Shown piece after piece: positions 11,952 through 26,713 of a stretch of 32,693 nucleotides of DNA (its first letter is position 1; each line of letters opens with the position of its first letter). The notes beneath the pieces were generated by a model. It saw only the letters and a list, made by a program, of their open reading frames with translations, did not search any database and was not told the DNA's origin. Origin of the DNA: Actinomortierella ambigua (lineage: Eukaryota > Mortierellomycota > Mortierellomycetes > Mortierellales > Mortierellaceae); contig JAAAJB010000404.1 in assembly GCA_016098155.1 (NCBI GenBank), forward strand, positions 1 to 32,693, in the 5' to 3' direction. The translations under genes were made by a program, and so were the position numbers.

Positions 11952-14143
11952 TTATGCCCAGATCGCAAGAATGGCCATCGTGGCAGCACCGAACCAGACC
12001 GACAAGAGGTAGGCGGCCTTGGCATTGCGCGACTCGGTGCGGAAACGCTCGCTATAAAGGATATCGCCTCCGAGCAGCGTCACAAAGGCCGTGTACAGCA
12101 GCACACCAGCCGCAACCGAATCAAAGACGCCCATCACAATCAAGTTTGTCACAGAGTCGGCGTTGTACGACGAACGCACTCCCATACCGATCGCCATACC
12201 CAGGGGGGTCACGAGGGCAAAGGCTCCGACCAGCAGAGCCGGGACCAGGAAACGACGCTCAAACGTCAGATCGGCAATACGGGACCCCAAGGCCACACCC
12301 TCAAAGAACTGGTGGAATCCAATCGCGATCGCCATCGCCATAAACTCGGAGCCCGAAAGCACGCCAAGGGCAATGCCGATGAAGACAGAGTGCAATGCGA
12401 TACCGACCTCCAACATGTACGTCGACACCTTGGTCGACACGCCAGGACCGCATTGCAACAGCGTCAGGCCGTGGGCGTGGCTGCAGCCTTCCTCGCGCAC
12501 GCTGTTCCGGGGGGTGCCAGACGAAAGCGACGAAGTGGTGATGTCTTTATGCTTGCTGTCTTCGGCGTGACCGTGATCGTGGTTGTGGTGGCTGTGGTGG
12601 TTATGGTGGTCATGGTCATGATCATGATCATCGTGGCCGTGCTCCTCATCCTTCTTGGTGGCTGTGTTGCTCATCTCAATCTGGACGGTCATCGTCGAGG
12701 CAAGATACTCGATAACCAACATGCTCAAGCCAGAGACCATCATGATCAATGGAGCGTAACCGGGGTAGTCATCCGTCCACGCCTTGGAGAGACAAGGGTG
12801 CGTGAGCGAGAACAGGGCTTGAGGCAGGATGTGGATAAAGGCCACGGACAGGACAACACCAGCACCAAAGTACTTGCCCATCTGGACAAAGAAACGCGAG
12901 CGCTTGGTATCCTTCAACAGGATAGGGATGACACATCCGAGGGCCGCGACAATCATGAGGGCGAACAGGGTGACGAGGTGTTGCCAAAGCTTGTACTCGC
13001 CATGGTCATGGCTTTGGGGATCACAAGTCCTGAAGATCATAAAAAAAAAAAGTAGGATCAAACGGGAAGACGGAAGGAGGATGCAGGGAGAGGGTGGGGT
13101 ACAATAGAAGGCGTTGAGTGAAAACGGAAGCAGTTGGAAAGAGAAGAGAGAAGGGAGAGAGTGTTACAAAGACACAAAACGACGGTTAGACCCTGTTGGA
13201 CTGCATCTGCAAAATGAATTATGATCTGTAACAGCGATTGGATGGTTTGAGGTGACGAGGGGCAATTCCCATATCCAGGCGGGGAAATCGCAATATGACT
13301 GGTTGGAGGTGTTTCAACCTCGATGGTAAACAACAAGAAACAAAGAAAGACTTGTTCGCACTTTTGGTCCAGTGGTGTCAGGTACAACAAGAACAAGAAC
13401 AAGAACGACCAGTTGCTAACAAACAGACTCCCACACACGCGCACGCGATACACACACGCGCGCACACATACATCATCGACCCTTCCACCCTTTCACCACC
13501 GAGGTTCGGACTGATACTGATACTGATGATCGATTGCAATCGAGTAAGATAGAAGAGAGGAAGGATAGGGCTCTTGGAGCACAAGAAGGAAACACTTTCA
13601 CTCTTGTACAAACACACACAATGACACACCAAAGGGGGGCAAGATGGGGAGAAAGAAGAGATGGGCAAGGGGGGGGGGCAGGGAGAGAAAGAGAGGGAGA
13701 CAGAAAGAGAGGAAAGGATAGAACAGATGCATAGGAGAAATATCAAGGGGAAGGGTTCCTTACCGAGCTGGGCCATGCGAATGACCTGCCTCCGCTTCAG
13801 CTTCGCCGCCGTGGTTGTGTCCGTCGTCCACATGGCCTGGGTCTGCTGGGCCGTGGTCATGGCCGTGGTCGTCATGGCTAGGCGCAGGAGCGGCTGTTGA
13901 GGTTGGGGCGACTGCCGAGCCAGAGGCAGTGGTAGGTGTGGCAGGAGGGTGGTCATGGCCGTGGTCGTCTTGTCGCTTGTTGATGAGGTTGAGGTTGAGG
14001 TTGAGGTGAGTGAGTCCAGGGGCGGCAGCCCGTTGGTTGTGTTGCTGAATAGCCAGATCTGCGCCAACGGAAATGGGTGCCGTCAAGGCAAGGCAGAGGG
14101 CCACAGCAACAGCTGTGGCTGAGATGGAAGTAAGGCACCGCAT
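11952..14143 (-). CDS. ZIP-family divalent metal (zinc/iron) transporter with histidine-rich N-terminus
   Basis: A membrane importer of Zn2+ (possibly Fe2+) of the ZIP family. There are two exons, 14143-13764 and 13029-11952, separated by an unusually long 734-nt GT-AG intron; the joined frame is 485 aa. Exon 1 encodes a signal peptide (about 1-28) and an extracellular region with HDHGHDH-type clusters. Exon 2 encodes eight predicted membrane helices. Between TM3 and TM4 is a second His-rich loop (about 257-281, repeated HD/HH). The ZIP metal-path motifs are intact: HSVFIG in TM4 (about 340-345) and HQFFEG in TM5 (about 366-371). The His clusters probably bind or sense zinc. An in-frame ATG at 13038-13040, inside the intron just before the acceptor, could start a 362-aa form lacking the secreted His-rich exon. 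The upstream region has zinc-response-like sites, which supports zinc as substrate (inference). Confidence 0.92.
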
Positions 14144-14467
14144 TATTGTTGTTGTTGTTGTTATTGTTGTTGTGTTGTTGTTCCTCGAGTCGAGCGAGGG
14201 AAGGAGGGAAGGGAGGGGGGCAGTGCGGAATAGAGAGAAAGTGTGCAGGGTGGGGGTAGTGGCAGGACAGTTGAGGATGGATGAAGGTACGAGGATGGAA
14301 AGAGGTGAGAGTAAGTAAGGGAGAGAGGGAGGAAGAGAGGAAAAGACTAGCTCGTGGCTCTAAAAAAGAGAGTCAATTGTTGTTTTTAGCCCACGAATTG
14401 ATCGAAGCTCAAATAGAGAAAAAGTTTTGGAGGTGGAGTGGGGGGATTATGAGACTTGCCCCCCACG

Positions 14468-14601
14468 TTTATATGACTCGCCGAGGGGGTCGTTGCTGTG
14501 TACCTTCGCGGCCCCCCTACAACCGCAAAGGTCCTCCCTCCTGAAGCTCCGCCAGCCAATCACTGGCCCCCCTGAGCGAATGGCGCGAGGACCTTCGAGG
14601 T
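14468..14601 (-). promoter_or_regulatory. ZIP transporter promoter: TATA box plus three zinc-response-like elements
   Basis: On the minus strand a TATAAA lies at 14468-14473. Within the next 130 bp upstream are three related 11-mers: ACCTTCGCGGC at 14502-14512 (plus-strand reading), ACCGCAAAGGT at 14522-14532 (its complement reads ACCTTTGCGGT), and ACCTTCGAGGT at 14591-14601. They share the form ACCTT-Y-G-M-GG-Y. The yeast Zap1 element is ACCTTNAAGGT; the third site differs from it at one position, the second at two and the first at three. The rest of the 14144-14841 spacer holds GTT repeats in the leader (14144-14180) and GA-rich sequence; no other gene is seen there. Confidence 0.5.
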
Positions 14602-14826
14602 CGTGGGAAGTGTGCGTCAATGTTATGCTCTCTTTCTCCATAATAGGGGTTCTATTGACATGCAGTGGTGAGATGGGATCTATCTTGCCTACCCACTTCC
14701 TCGCTGCTGTGGTTATCACGCTCTTCTTTTCTCGACTCGAGAAACAATCATGTTTGGAAACTGACACGGTTAACCACCCTCCCCCTCCCTCCCACTTTCT
14801 GCGCAATCACCACTACCTCGGCTGGC

Positions 14827-14832
14827 TTTATT
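14827..14832 (-). terminator. AATAAA polyadenylation signal of the DEAH helicase gene
   Basis: AATAAA on the minus strand, about 10 nt past the helicase TAG stop. Confidence 0.5.
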
Positions 14833-14841
14833 CAAGACATA

Positions 14842-18052
<3,211 letters not shown>

Positions 18053-19137
18053 TCCTGTATACAATAATAGGCGCCGACTTTTGCAAAGCTGTAGAAGTGA
18101 GCGAGCTGAGGGGAAAGAGAAGACACGTCCATTTTTGTAGAAAGCACGTGCGCGGCTACTCTACAAAAATCGGCACAAACCCTGCATGGAACACAAACAT
18201 GAAGCAAAGCGGAGCACACACGCCTGAAGAATAAATATCTGGTTTACTGGCAGTGCCCTTTAGGCATCTAGTGCATGCATTGTTTCCCTGTAGTACTAGT
18301 AGCACGATAACAAAAACCCATCGAGGTGAGTAAAAGGGAAGAGTACCCCTATAGCTGGGGAAAAAGTGTAGCACTCGAGCGTCCATAGGAACGACAATGG
18401 CGAACGTAGGCTATAGGGTCTTTTGGCTCTAGCAGAGGACCCACGTCGCCACTGAAGTAAAGGGCCCTTGACCAGAATAACATTCCCCCCCCCCTCTTCT
18501 AAGACGAGATAAACAGTGAGCAGGGGCTACAACCTTTTCATGTCCTTTTTCCTTCGCCCCCCCCCCCCTTTGCTTCCTTTGAATTTGCACAGTAGCCCTG
18601 TTCAGATTACAAGCCCCTGTCATGAACAAGCATATGATGTGGTTAAAAGAGTGCGTGGTTTGCTGCTACTGCTGCAGTCAGTGGACCCCTATTTTATATT
18701 ATGGCCACTTGAAGCGGAGGATGGAGGGTGGATGCAATTGGTGGCAAACCACGAACTTTGGTGGCACGAAAGTGCACGGGGCCAAGCCACCATGAATTTT
18801 GTTGTTTATGTTTTTTGTGCCGATCTGGGCACAAGGGATAGGGGGGAAAGCGAAGAAACTCGCCTGAGAAGCGCTCAAGCCCTACCCACACACTCTACGT
18901 CTCAGGCACTTCCAACCAGTCCCCCCCCCCTCTCTCTCTCTCTCCACCCTCCCTCCGATATCCAATATCAACACAAACCACCGAGGGGCCCGGCCATTCA
19001 ACACATTCGCGGGCATACCCTTCCTCTCTCTCATTCTCATCACTCCACCTCACCATCCTCATCTCCCGTCTCTCTCGTGGTTGTCCCTCCCTCACTCCTC
19101 CTTCTCTTTCATACTCTCCCTAACATCCCTATCCATA
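18053..19137. promoter_or_regulatory. Divergent intergenic region between DHX35-type helicase and mitochondrial uL5
   Basis: About 1.1 kb lies between two oppositely oriented start codons, so it must carry both promoters. The 250 bp before the uL5 start are strongly pyrimidine-rich (CT/CCC tracts at 18920-19120), a common feature of fungal housekeeping promoters. No TATA box stands out on either side. Homopolymer C runs occur at about 18484-18494 and 18558-18568. No further gene is supported. Confidence 0.5.
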
Positions 19138-20159
19138 ATGTCATTCATGTCGAGATCGGCTCGCCTCATGCAGGCACACACGACCATGGCCAAGTCGCTC
19201 GTTTCGGCAGCGCCTGCCCGCGCTTTGTCGTCGTCGACTGTCGTGTGCAATAACAAGGCATCACAGCAAAAGAAGAGCAAGAAGGAGGAGGCGGCGGTGG
19301 ACGACAGCACACTGACGACGATCAGCCAGCAAAAGGAATACACGACAGGACTGGCCCGTCTGCGGGAACACTACCACTCAACGGTGCAGGATGATCTGAT
19401 GGTGTTGACATACCAGCACAAATTCCACCCCAAGACCAAGATCCCCGAGGGTGTCCGTGTCGAACTCCGAGGCCACAAGCATCTGCGCCCCAACCCAAAG
19501 GCCTCCTCGCCCCGCCATGTCCCCGAACTGGTCAAGATTGACGTACATTGCATGATGAAGGAGGCCCTGACCAGCAAATTCAACCTGCTGAGCGGCTTTA
19601 TGGCCATCCAATCCATCACCGGTGCCATGCCTGAAATTATCTTTGCAAAGAAGGGTGTTCATCCTTGGAAACTTCGCTCAGGTATGAAGTCGTGAATCAA
19701 GGCACAAAAATTACGACATAATTCAAGTGTGGTATTGTAATTGCCTCTATTTTTTTCTCACCCGATTTTTCCTTCTTCTCCCTTCTAGGAAACCCCATCG
19801 GATGCAAGGTGACATTGCGTGGCGACAAGATGTACCAGTTCCTGGACAAGTTGGTGGAGATTGTGCTACCAAGGATGAAGGAATGGCCAGGATTGCCCGA
19901 GGGCGCTGGTGATGAGACGGGCAACGTCGGCATGGGCTTCCCTCCCTCGGCACTGTCGTTGTTCCCAGAGATTGAGGCCAACTTTGACATGTACCCAAGG
20001 ATGACGGGATTCGACGTTACCTTCACCACCACAGCCTCCTCCAACCTTGACGCGCGTCTGCTCATGAGCGGCTTCAACCTGCCCTTCCAACAAAAGAACC
20101 GATCCCCACCTGCTGTGAAGAAGGCTGAAGATGCAACACCAGAAGCTGGATCGGCATAA
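19138..20159 (+). CDS. Mitochondrial large-subunit ribosomal protein uL5 (MRPL7-like)
   Basis: A component of the mitochondrial 54S/large ribosomal subunit, where uL5 sits in the central protuberance and contacts 5S-like or equivalent RNA. There are two exons, 19138-19681 and 19789-20159 (107-nt GT-AG intron); the joined frame is 304 aa. The N-terminus is rich in Arg, Ser and Ala without acidic residues over about 40 residues, as expected for a mitochondrial presequence. The uL5 core follows: a strand with PELVKIDVHCMM, the helix and ITGAMPEIIFAKK, then after the intron the hallmark NPIGCKVTLRG and the C-terminal domain with FPEIEANFD, GFDVTFTTTA and a final GFNLPF. The start was placed at the first ATG of the presequence. 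A short acidic/Ala tail extends past the conserved core. The bacterial-type fold plus presequence separates it from cytosolic uL5. Confidence 0.92.
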
Positions 20160-21588
20160 AAACAGCGGTGTCTTTTGGGGCCTTTTTTATTTTTTGTCGG
20201 GAAAACAACGCTGTAGTTTTTCTTGTAAAAAAAAAGAGGGGGGAAGGAGAAAAACGAGAGGATGCAACTCTTTTGTGCTCTCTCTCTTTCTCCCTCTCCC
20301 TCTCTTTGTGCATTTCTTCATTGTGTTTTGTAATAGAGCATTTTTCTTTTTTTTTCTTTTGCTTCATTGTATCAATTGCTATGCCATCCATGATCCAAAG
20401 AGGGGAAAATGAGGCGAATAACATCACATTCTTTGTGGAGAAAACCACGAGATTATTTCATCGCTGTCTGTGCGCCTAGACGTTCCTGCAGACTAGGCGG
20501 TTCTTTCTGAGACCCAATCGTGAATCATTGCTGCTAAAACAACTCGAAACAGATGTAATGCGATGGATAAAGAACGGTATCTCTATTAGGGGAAGCAAGA
20601 AGGATATGAATGAACTGATTGATATGTGCAGCAGGAAGGGAGGGAGGATGTGGAAATGCCTCGCAATTTCACGGTCACCCGTGGACTGTCTACGAAGACA
20701 GACTTCAAGTCAACCAAAGGCCACTAAGAAGCGCAGAATCTCACAATGCAACCCATGGTAAGAATGTGGGCACACGACCCATGTGTCAGCCTGGAGAACA
20801 TTCTCTTCTTCCATGTGAGCCAAAATTGAACAACTTTGGTCTGGCCGTTGTAACACCACATCACCTATCCCGGTTTGGAAATCCCAAATCCAGGAACGAA
20901 ACGATCCGGGCGCTATTGGTGGGCAGGAATCACTGATAACTGAAAAGAAGAGAAAATCAATTGCCATTGCACCCACCGCGATCGCAAAATCACAACAGAA
21001 AAAAGAAAATGCACAAGAAAAAAGAAAACGAGAGAGAGAGAGAGAGAGAAAAGAAAAAGCCAGGAATGATGAGGGTGTTGAAAGAGGGGGAGAAGGGGAA
21101 AACAGCCACAAACCAGATCAGCATCGGGCGAAGTGAGAACGCCTGCTCCCACCGAGTCCCAATTGACCAATCGAATCGTTCCACTTCGGCTGGTCTTCTC
21201 AAACTGTATTTGGTTCTTGTGCTTCTTTCTTCTTCTTTTTTCCTCATCTTCATTCCCCCATCTCCACCCATCCCCCCATTTTCCCCTCTTTCCTTTCTTT
21301 GCCCAAGGCCCTCTCCACGTTCGTCTCCTCAGTTCGTGAACCGCCTTTTTTTGTTGACTCCTCTGCCGTCTTCTTTTCTCTTTTTTTTTCTGCTCCCTTT
21401 CTTTTTTTTTGGTCGCGTCAGCAAAAAAGAAGAAAAGAACGAAAAAGACAAAGAAGTGCTTTCTGTTCATCTGTCCATCATCTCATCCCCTTGCCTGATC
21501 TCATCGGTCCTACTTCCCTAAGCACCTTTTTTTTGGTTGTGCTTTTCATCTCGCCTCTTTTCTGTCTCTGTCTCATCGAAAGCATTCA
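20160..21588. other. Spacer between uL5 and vigilin-like gene
   Basis: No supported gene. The uL5 3' region (20160 onward) is T-rich with CT tracts; no canonical AATAAA is visible. The 400 bp before the vigilin start are very pyrimidine-rich (long T and CT runs at 21215-21430), probably its core promoter and leader. A GA microsatellite sits at about 21030-21050. Confidence 0.55.
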
Positions 21589-24500
21589 ATGCTCTCTGCC
21601 GCTATGCATCCCGACAACTCGTCGTCGTCTCTTCGCCAGCCTCTGCAGGACCTGAAGCCGTCCGCAGACGTTCCTCCCTCGCTGAGAATGCAGATGTTGC
21701 ACCAGGCTGCTGCCCAAGAGACTTCCTTGGTGGAAGAGACTGTTGCCGCTACCGCTGCTGCTGCTGCCACGCCTGCCACGCCTGCCACGCCTGTTGACGA
21801 AGACCAAGTTTCCACCCCTTCGTCCGCTACTGCCCTGCCCTCGACACTTCGTAAGGCTGCCGCCCCCGTCCTGGACTTGGAGTCGACCGACATGTTCCCA
21901 AGCCTTGGCTCTTCGTCCCCGCGCCCCTCGGCCTCGACCACCTGGGGTGCATCGTCGCGCGTCAAGTCGTCGGCAGGTAGCAAGTTGGGAGCCGTGGGTG
22001 ATCAGCGTCACCACCGTGCTGGTGGTGGTGCCCCAGCTTCTCCACCTCGTGCCTCTCCCTCGGCGGCATCTTCGGGCTTGGTGACGGAACGTGCACAGAT
22101 CCGCTGGAACTCAAACTCTGGCTTTGGCAAGGTGGGCGATATCACCAAGGACGTTGCCAAGGCCACCTCGACCACGATCGAATCGTCAACCTCGCAGGTC
22201 ACCCAGACGACCACGTTCTTGGTCAAGGGCAAAGCGGAGAATGTCCAGAGCGCGATGCGACTCCTCAAGTCCAAGTTTTCCAAGAAGGTAAAAAAAAAAA
22301 AAAAAAAAGAGTGTGGGGAGGAAACTAAAGCTGTAAATGTCCATGGGGAAAAAGAAGAAGGGGGATAAAGTGAGAGTACGAGGAGGGAAGGACAAAAAAG
22401 ACCTCAATGGAGGAGATGGAATCTGCACCACACGTTGATTTTACAGGGACAGGTGAATTACCTGTTCGACAATAAGGGGCAGGGAGGGTTTGGGGGAGAA
22501 AGAAAACACCCTCAATACGGGCAGACCCAGATGCGCATTAAAAAAAATAGGGAGAATTACAATTCAGGCCAGCCAATTCAGTGAACAAGAGCCGATGGCC
22601 TGGGACGGGAGTAGAAAAGAGGGGGGAGGAGAGGGGGAGGAATATAGAGGGACGGGAATGGTAGGATAAAGAAGGAGGAAAAGGAAGGCAGAGGAAGCAT
22701 GTCACAGAATCCAGCAGAAAAGAAAAACTGACTTTGTGGTGGGACGTGGAGTGTTGCCTCTCGTTCGGCTCTCTTTTCTAACCCACGTAACTTTGTTTTT
22801 TGAAATACTCTCCCACGCCTTCTTTTAGGACAAGGTTTTGCACCCGGTTCCCTCGTCTGCTCGTCGCCACATCCTCGGCGCCAAGGGACGCACCTTGGCG
22901 AGCATCCAGCAAAAGACTGGCGTTCAGATCACTGTCCCTCAGCGCACCAAGGAAGAGATGGAGCAGGAGCAGGAGGCTGCTTTCGAGTCGGGCGATATCA
23001 ACGACGAGGATCTCGACGTTGAGGAGAAGATGGTTGACGTTGTCATCGAGGGTGACATTGAGGGCATTGTCGCTGCTCGTGCCGAGATTGACCAGGTCAT
23101 CAGCAGAGTATGTACTTCCTCGCCCACATTGTCTCAAACTGGATGCATACCTCTCACTGTTTTTAGCGTATTTTGCACATACATCCGGACAGACATACTG
23201 ACAGACTCACAACCCACCTTGCGTGTTTTTTCCCCCCTCAAAATAGGCCTGCCGCTCCTCCTACCGCCTGTCGACGATTCCTCCCATGTTCTACACCTTC
23301 ATGGGAAGCTTCCGCGATCAGATCCAGGAGGAGACCAACACTCGCATCATCATCCCCCACTTCGTCTCCTCGCAGGACGACGATGAGGATGAGGACAGCA
23401 AGGACGTGTCGATTGTCATCCTCGGCGACCGCAAGGCTATCCGCAAGGCCATTGAGAAGCTGGACGAGACCTATCATGAGGTGGAGCGCACCACGCGTAC
23501 CATGACGATCAACATCCCCAAGCGCCAGCACCGGTTCTTGATCGGCGTCAAGGGCGCCAACGTCAGCAAGATCCACAGCGAGACCGGCTGCACGATCGAG
23601 ATCCCTTTGGCAACCTCGAGCTCGGACTCGGTCGTCATCCGTGGCCCCGAGGAGGCCCTGCTCAAAGCCCTGGGACTCGTCATGGAGAAGGCTAACAGCT
23701 CGCTGGTCGAGACTGTCGATGTCATCTCCGCCCACAAGGCCGTTCCTGGCCAGAACAAGGTCGAGCATGCCCGTCGCGTGGCCCGCTACCTGGCCGCGCG
23801 CAGCCGCCTTCGCAAGATTGAGCAGGAGCTCGACGGTGTCCAGATCAGCTTGCCCCGCTCGAACTCCGAGTCCGATTCGCAGGTCGTCATTGAGATTGTC
23901 GCCAAATCGCGTTCTGAGGTCGAGGCCGCCCGCGCCAAGGTGATCGAGGCCGTCAAGTCGTTGGTCCCCGCGCAGTTTGACGTTGTCCTGGTCGAGCCCT
24001 TGCTTCACCGCCACGTCATTGGTCGCAAGGGCCAAAACATTCTTCGTATCCGTGAAAAGTATGGCGTCGAGGTCATGGTTCCCGAGGCCAACAGCGACTC
24101 GCACGAGCTGGTCCTTGTCTACGAGGACAGCGCTGCCGCTACTACCGATGTGGCCAAGGTCCGTACCACCCTCGAGACCGTCAAGCAGGAGCTGGAGAAG
24201 TTGGCTGCCGACCATATGGACTTTGCGACCAAGATCCTGACCGTGCCTGCTCGCCTGCACGGCAACGTTATCGGCCCCAAGGGCTCGACCTTGAACGCCA
24301 TCATGGGTCTCGAACCCACTACGTCAGTCCGCTTGGGCCTGCCACGCACCAACTCGACCGAGGCGACAGCAGGCAAGAAGACCAACAACAACAGCGTGGC
24401 GCTGACGGAGGACTCGATTGTCATCAAGGGCCCCAAGGAGGAGGTGGAGCGTGTTGCTCGTGAGATCACGGCCTTTGTGGAGGAGACCAAGCATCACCAG

Positions 24501-26309
24501 ATCATCAACTCGTACACGGTCTCCTTTGAGATCCCCGCCTCGGCCTCGCCCCACGTCATTGGCAAGGGCGGCTCGAACATCAACAAGCTGACTGAGCAGT
24601 TCCAGGTTAAGTTTGACCTGAACGACAAGGCACCTTCGACGGACAAGAAGGCGACCAAAAAGTCGAGCCATGACACCATGGAGGTGATCATCCAGGGTGT
24701 CAAGAAGAACGTCGAGGCCGCCAAGGAGAACGTGATGAAGCTGGTCGAGCAACTGGCGGATGCGACGGAGGTCTTGCTCGACATCCCTGTCGAGTACCAC
24801 TCGGCACTGATCGGCACCAAGGGCAACTACGTCCGTCGTCTGGAGGAGACCTACGGCGTGCGCATCCAGTTCCCCAAGGCCGTCGAGCTCGAGGACGAGG
24901 AAGACAAGGCCAAGCTCAACGTTGTCAAGGTCAGCGGCGGCAAGAAGGGCGTCCAAGGCGCCAAGAAGGAGCTGCTGGAGCTGGTCGAGTTTGAAAAGGA
25001 GAACAACCACACGGTCGAGATGAAGATTGAGCCCAAGGTCCTGCCCCATGTTGTCGGCCGCAACGGTGTCAAGATCAACGAGATCCAGGAGATGTCTGGT
25101 GCGCGTGTCGACATTCAGCGGTCGGGTGAGAATGAGGATGGTAAGCCGACCGAGGTCCGCATTGTCCTTACGGGCACCAAGGCCGCCGTCAAGAAGAGTC
25201 AGCAGATGGTGAACGAGATTGTCGAGGCTCAAAAGTCGCAGGTCGAGGAGCTCGTCGAGATCCACCAAAAGTACCACAAGATCCTGATCGGCCAGGGCGG
25301 CTCGACCCTGCGCGAGATCATCGCCAAGGCCGGTGGCCCTGCCGAGACCTCGGCCCAGGCAGGTCTGGTCAAGTTCCAGAACAGCAACAACGCCGTCCTG
25401 CTCAAGGGCGACAAGACCGTTGTGGAGAAGATCAAGCAGCAGATGCTGGAGATGGTCGCCGAGCAGGATGCCTGGACGACCATCGTCGTCGCCATCCCCG
25501 CCAAGCAGCACCGCCAGGTGATTGGCCCCCAGTTCTCCAACGTCCGCGAGATTGAGAACAAGTACAACGTTCGCATCCAGTTCCCCAACAAGAACACCCA
25601 GAACAGCCCCAGCACCACCGACAGCGAGGGCGGCGCCAGCGGCGCCAGCGCCGTCCCGGCCTCTGACCGTGTCACCATCAAGGGTCTGCGCGACAACTGT
25701 GAAAAGGCAAAGACGGAGCTCGAGTCCAAGATCAAGACGACCTTTAGCACCTCTTACACCATCCCCAGACGCTACCGCCAGGCCGTCTTTGCCGAGAGCA
25801 GCTGGAAGATCCGCAACGACTACAACGTCGCCATCGTCCACCCGCGCGGTGAGGGCAACAACAACCAGCGCGGTGCCAGCAAGCGCATTGATGTCGACGA
25901 CGAGAATGTGACGCACGGCATCACCGAGGGTCTGTCCTGGGAGCTGTACGACAACTCGGGTAGCAGCCAGCAGGAGGGCGAGGCCGAGGACTCTTACACG
26001 GTCCAGCTGCAAGGTGAGGAGGCCCAGACCACGGCTCTGGCGGCCCACCTGAACAAGTTGCTGGAAAAGGCCAAGTCGGTCACGCATGTGCTCAAGATGC
26101 GTGTCCCGACCACCTACCATGGTCTGATCATCGGCTCTGCCGGTAGCCAGATCAAGCAGATCGAGACCGAGTCTGGATGCTCGACCAAGGTTGCCAAGGG
26201 TGAGGAACTCATCACCATCACGGGCTCGCTCAAGGGTGTTGAGAAGGCCCGCGCCATGATTGTTCGCATTGTCAGCAACTCGGACAAGCGCGACGGTGGC
26301 CGCTCTTAA
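21589..26309 (+). CDS. Multi-KH-domain RNA-binding protein, vigilin/Scp160 family
   Basis: A cytoplasmic, probably polysome- and ER-associated mRNA-binding protein. There are three exons, 21589-22287, 22829-23107 and 23247-26309, with introns of 541 and 139 nt; the joined frame is 1346 aa. Residues 1-165 are low-complexity (Ser/Ala/Pro/Thr, with a DMFPSLG patch and an ATP triplet repeat), followed by a divergent KH-like unit that ends at exon 1. About thirteen further KH units follow. Nine have intact GXXG loops: GAKG (250-253), GVKG (426-429), then GRKG, GPKG, GKGG, GTKG, GRNG, GQGG and finally GSAG (about 1289). Four are degenerate: the one starting IPPMFYTFMGSF, the PGQNKVEHARRV unit, the GPQF unit and the AESSW unit. 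Length is slightly above animal vigilin and yeast Scp160 (about 1200-1270 aa). The very regular, GC-rich codon use suggests high expression. Start: first ATG after the pyrimidine tract; a second in-frame ATG lies 15 nt later. Confidence 0.93.
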
Positions 26310-26408
26310 AAAAAATACACACGCATACATCCATCCACATATTCACACCAATCCCCCTTACCATCAACTTCTTTTATTTTTCAATTCCATTTTGTATATA
26401 TAAACAAT

Positions 26409-26414
26409 AATAAA
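26409..26414 (+). terminator. AATAAA polyadenylation signal of the vigilin-like gene
   Basis: AATAAA lies about 100 nt past the stop, in an AT-rich stretch (TATATA just upstream), a typical fungal 3'-end context. Confidence 0.55.
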
Positions 26415-26571
26415 CATATTTTTCTATTGTGGAAAAAAATTGTCCTGTCAACCGTTGTTCGGTGATCTCTTGTGCATGAGCTACTCTGTGCCGCGTCAAG
26501 AGAGGGACTCTCCCTTGTAGAAATCTTATATCCAGCCTCACAAAGATCTTTTGGGGGGACAGTTTCGGACA

Positions 26572-26669
26572 TTTTTTTATTGGGACAAAACCATAAGCAA
26601 ACTGTCCCAATACCAGAATCAGTTTTTTGAGAGGAAATTTAAGTCACATGACGGGCCGTTGCGTTTTCC
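26572..26669 (+). repeat. Left terminal inverted repeat of the Tigger-like element
   Basis: By eye it matches the complement of 27674-27771 at about 93 of 98 positions. It includes an inner palindrome TTGGGACA ... TGTCCCAA (26580-26609), likewise present in the right copy. Confidence 0.9.
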
Positions 26670-26713
26670 CCATCATCCCTGTGCCTCAGAAACGAAACTC
26701 ATTCATCCCCACA

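Noticed and set aside
12312..13055. 247-codon plus-strand frame over the ZIP gene
   Set aside because: The hydrophobic Val-rich stretch is the complement of the histidine repeats; no family resemblance.
18516..19253. 245-codon plus-strand frame before uL5
   Set aside because: Runs through pyrimidine tracts and overlaps the real uL5 start in another frame; low-complexity Ser/Pro translation.
24324..26330. 668-codon open frame antisense to the vigilin-like gene
   Set aside because: It mirrors the regular GC-rich codon pattern of the KH exon. Its translation is Leu/Asp/Gly-rich with no domain; it is a shadow.
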